The position numbers and the translations under genes are program-made. A DNA stretch of 15,278 nucleotides from an uncultured Bacilli bacterium (GTDB lineage Bacteria > Bacillota_I > Bacilli_A > RF39 > UBA660). Shown here one piece after another: positions 13,536 through 15,278 of the stretch. The notes under the pieces are model-generated. The model saw nothing but the letters and a program-made list of their open reading frames with translations. It was not told the origin of the DNA and did no database searches. The stretch spans positions 1 through 15,278 of the forward strand of contig CANQNA010000019.1 of NCBI GenBank assembly GCA_947625005.1, given 5' to 3'. Each line of letters starts with the position of its first letter. Position 1 is the first letter of the stretch.

Positions 13536-13871
13536 CTACTCTTCTGTCTTTTTTACACTAGATAAAAAACTTATTTTATCGGCAATTATTTCATAGGTAT
13601 ATTTTTTATTATTGTCTTCATCAACATAATCATTATTTTGAATTCTACCCTTTACTCCAATTAAATCACCCTTTTTTGTATAATCACATGCCGAAGTGGC
13701 AATACCATTCCAAAGAGTGCATCTAATATAATCTACATCATATATTCCTTCAGAGTTTTTAAAATTACGATTAACTGCAACAGTTATATGAGTGACTGTT
13801 TTCCCATTTTCTAATTTCGTAGATGTTGGATCTTTAGTTAATCTTCCAATTAAATAAACTAAATTATGCAC
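13536..13871 (-). CDS. ssb: Short single-stranded DNA-binding protein
   Basis: This is an OB-fold single-stranded DNA-binding protein (PF00436) for replication, repair or recombination. The 111-residue product holds the OB fold: MHNLVYLIGRLTKDP (1-15), an ITVAVNRNF strand (29-37), DYIRCTLWNGIA (47-58) with Trp54 in the DNA-contact position, KKGDLIGVKGRIQNN (66-80) and YEIIADKISFL (93-103). It stops at SSVKKTEE, without the Gly/Pro-rich linker and acidic DDDIPF-type tail that recruits partner proteins in the main SSB. In length and lack of a tail it resembles Bacillus SsbB (about 113 residues), the competence-related paralogue, so a second SSB probably exists elsewhere. It starts with GTG behind an unusually strong AGGAGGTGA (13876-13884). 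It is not next to rpsF or rpsR, the usual context of the main ssb. Confidence 0.9.
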   Translation of the reverse strand: MHNLVYLIGRLTKDPTSTKLENGKTVTHITVAVNRNFKNSEGIYDVDYIRCTLWNGIATSACDYTKKGDLIGVKGRIQNNDYVDEDNNKKYTYEIIADKISFLSSVKKTEE

Positions 13872-13977
13872 ACCTTCACCTCCTTTCTTTTTAAAGCTAG
13901 CATAACTATTTTTTTAATGCAAAAATATGATTTTGAAAATTTGAAGCAAAAATACAACTAATTTTAAAAATGGGAGA

Positions 13978-14017
13978 TAAAAAAAATAAAATCTGTTAAG
14001 TTTTTTTAACAGATTTT
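13978..14017 (-). terminator. Intrinsic terminator after mutS
   Basis: AAAATCTGTTAA (13988-13999) and TTAACAGATTTT (14006-14017) form a 12-bp perfect stem with a 6-base loop. On the minus strand it is followed by a T-rich tract (13978-13987). It separates mutS from ssb, which must therefore have its own promoter in 13885-13977; none there is close to consensus. Confidence 0.85.
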
Positions 14018-14043
14018 AAAAATCAATAAAATTTTATTTTTTT

Positions 14044-15278
14044 TTAATTTTTTTTCACTTTTTCTTTTAATTCATATAATTTATTTAAGGCTTCAATTGG
14101 GGTTAATGAGTTTATATCAAGAGTTTTTATATCTTCTATTATTTCATTAGGTTCTTCTTTAAAATCAAACGATATTTGCGTTTGCTTAAATTTTGGTGAT
14201 TCTTGATGTTCATATGATGCTAAAATTTCTTTCGCTCTATTAATTAATCTATCAGGCATATGAGCAAGACTAGCTACATGAATACCATAACTTTTATCAA
14301 TTGAGCCATCTTTAACTTTATGCAAGAAGATTATTTTATTATTTTCTTCAATAGCTTCTACATGAACATTTTTAATATTAGAGTACTCTTCACTTAAATC
14401 AGTGAGTTCATGATAATGAGTGCTAAATAAAGTTTTGCATTTTATATTTGTACTAATATATTCTAAAATAGCACGAGCTAAACTCATACCATCATAAGTA
14501 GCAGTTCCTCTTCCTAATTCATCAAACAAAATTAAACTATCTTTAGTTGCTCCTTCTATAGCACTATTTGCTTCTAACATTTCTACCATAAAAGTAGATT
14601 CTCCACTAACTAAATCATCACTCGCTCCAATTCGTGTGAATATTTTATCAAATATAGGTAAAACACATTCATCTGCTGGAACAAATGAACCCATTTGAGC
14701 TAGAATAATAGTAATTGCTAATTGTCTCATATAAGTACTCTTTCCACTCATATTAGGTCCAGTAATTAAAAGAGTATTAGTGTTTTTATCCATTATAATA
14801 TCATTTTTAACATATTCTTTTTTCGATACTGCTTCTACAACAGGATGAAATCCATTGATAATTTTTATAGTTTTATCATCTACTAATTTTGGTCTAGTTA
14901 AAGAATATTCTTCACTAACAATACTTAAAGAACATAAAGCATCTACTTCACTAATAATTCGGGCAGTTTCTTTTAACTCTCCTAAATGCTTTTTAACTTC
15001 ATTTTTAATTTCTAAAAATAAATTATACTCTAATTCAGTTATTCTCTCTTCAGCATTTAAAATTAAAGCTTCTTTTTCTTTTAAGGAAGGTGTTATAAAT
15101 CTTTCTGCATTACTAAGAGTTTGTCTTCTTTCCCAGTTTAAACTTTCTGGTATTTTACTTACTTGTCCTTTAGAAACTTCAATATAATAACCAAAAACTC
15201 GATTATAACCAACTTTTAAAGTACTAATTCCCGTTCTTGCTTTTTCTTCACTTTCTAAAGTAGCAATGAAATCTTTAC
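14044..15278 (-). CDS. mutS: DNA mismatch repair protein MutS, N-terminal part outside window
   Basis: This protein recognises mismatches and small loops after replication and, with ATP, recruits MutL. The open frame continues to the right edge, giving the last 410 residues. These include the end of the core and clamp domains (GYYIEVSKGQVSKIPE, then ERRQTLSNAERFITPSLKEK) and the whole ATPase domain V: Walker A GPNMSGKST (14734-14760), the signature region GASDDLVSGESTFMVEM, Walker B LILFDELGRGTATYDG and the STHYHEL switch. These features, and the TGPNMSGKSTYMRQ wording, fit MutS1; no MutS2 Smr domain follows. Near the C-terminus QISFDF matches the Q-L-S-F/L-F type beta-clamp binding motif of Bacillus MutS, and the end LTPIEALNKLYELKEKV is typical of the family. 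The Phe-x-Glu mismatch-reading motif would lie outside the window. A terminator follows; mutL is not downstream. Confidence 0.96.
   Translation of the reverse strand, partial: KDFIATLESEEKARTGISTLKVGYNRVFGYYIEVSKGQVSKIPESLNWERRQTLSNAERFITPSLKEKEALILNAEERITELEYNLFLEIKNEVKKHLGELKETARIISEVDALCSLSIVSEEYSLTRPKLVDDKTIKIINGFHPVVEAVSKKEYVKNDIIMDKNTNTLLITGPNMSGKSTYMRQLAITIILAQMGSFVPADECVLPIFDKIFTRIGASDDLVSGESTFMVEMLEANSAIEGATKDSLILFDELGRGTATYDGMSLARAILEYISTNIKCKTLFSTHYHELTDLSEEYSNIKNVHVEAIEENNKIIFLHKVKDGSIDKSYGIHVASLAHMPDRLINRAKEILASYEHQESPKFKQTQISFDFKEEPNEIIEDIKTLDINSLTPIEALNKLYELKEKVKKN

Noticed and set aside
13612..13640. YVDE in the SSB translation as a reverse-transcriptase-like YxDD motif
   Set aside because: It lies in a surface loop of an OB-fold protein; no reverse-transcriptase domain exists in the window.
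1..15278. CRISPR arrays, tRNA or rRNA genes, insertion sequences, integrases
   Set aside because: No regularly spaced repeats, cloverleaf-like gene with TTCGANNC arm, or transposase/integrase-like protein was seen on either strand.
1..15278. Mycoplasma-type genetic code (TGA as Trp), suggested by the AT-rich composition
   Set aside because: gerAA and gerAC end in TGA at the expected ends of their families, and conserved Trp positions are TGG.

Overview
The window is AT-rich chromosomal DNA from a low-GC, Gram-positive-type bacterium. TGA is read as stop (gerAA and gerAC both end in TGA, and Trp is TGG), so this is the standard bacterial code and not the Mycoplasma code. A tricistronic GerA-type germinant receptor operon implies an endospore former. 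The surface-protein styles (Cys/Trp-rich 'MCWRVVRI' proteins ending in 'RPSIVL...GDGS..NPYV', and InlB-repeat proteins with a short membrane tail) resemble uncultured gut Bacilli. That placement is inference.

Layout. At 1-1069 (-) is a truncated AI-2E-family transporter, divergent from a gerAA-gerAC-gerAB operon at 1170-4689 (+). The receptor genes overlap by ATGA and end at a bidirectional terminator. Facing them at 4760-6187 (-) is a membrane-anchored surface protein. Its C-terminal end carries a 90-bp patch (4847-4936) that is 49% GC, rich in NNC codons and poor in coding-strand A. This is the most unusual feature of the window and looks like the variable region of a diversity-generating retroelement target. 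Upstream of it, two tandem hairpins end a two-gene unit (8026-6301, -): a coiled-coil/acidic-repeat protein followed, one base later, by a small helical protein. Both may carry mTERF-like helical repeats. A compact divergent promoter region (8027-8138) separates this unit from pta (8139-9086, +). The pta gene converges through a shared terminator on an exported InlB-repeat surface protein (10620-9142, -) that has its own extended -10 promoter.

The right third is housekeeping on the minus strand: mutS (cut by the right edge, own terminator), a short ssb, a degenerate polysaccharide-deacetylase-like membrane protein, then cdsA and rseP with their own sigma-A-type promoter and a strong terminator. 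CdsA makes CDP-diacylglycerol for phospholipid synthesis and RseP is a site-2 intramembrane protease. They sit side by side without the dxr gene often found between them in Firmicutes.

I saw no tRNA, rRNA, CRISPR array, insertion sequence, integrase or reverse transcriptase. No gene-free stretch exceeds 300 bases.
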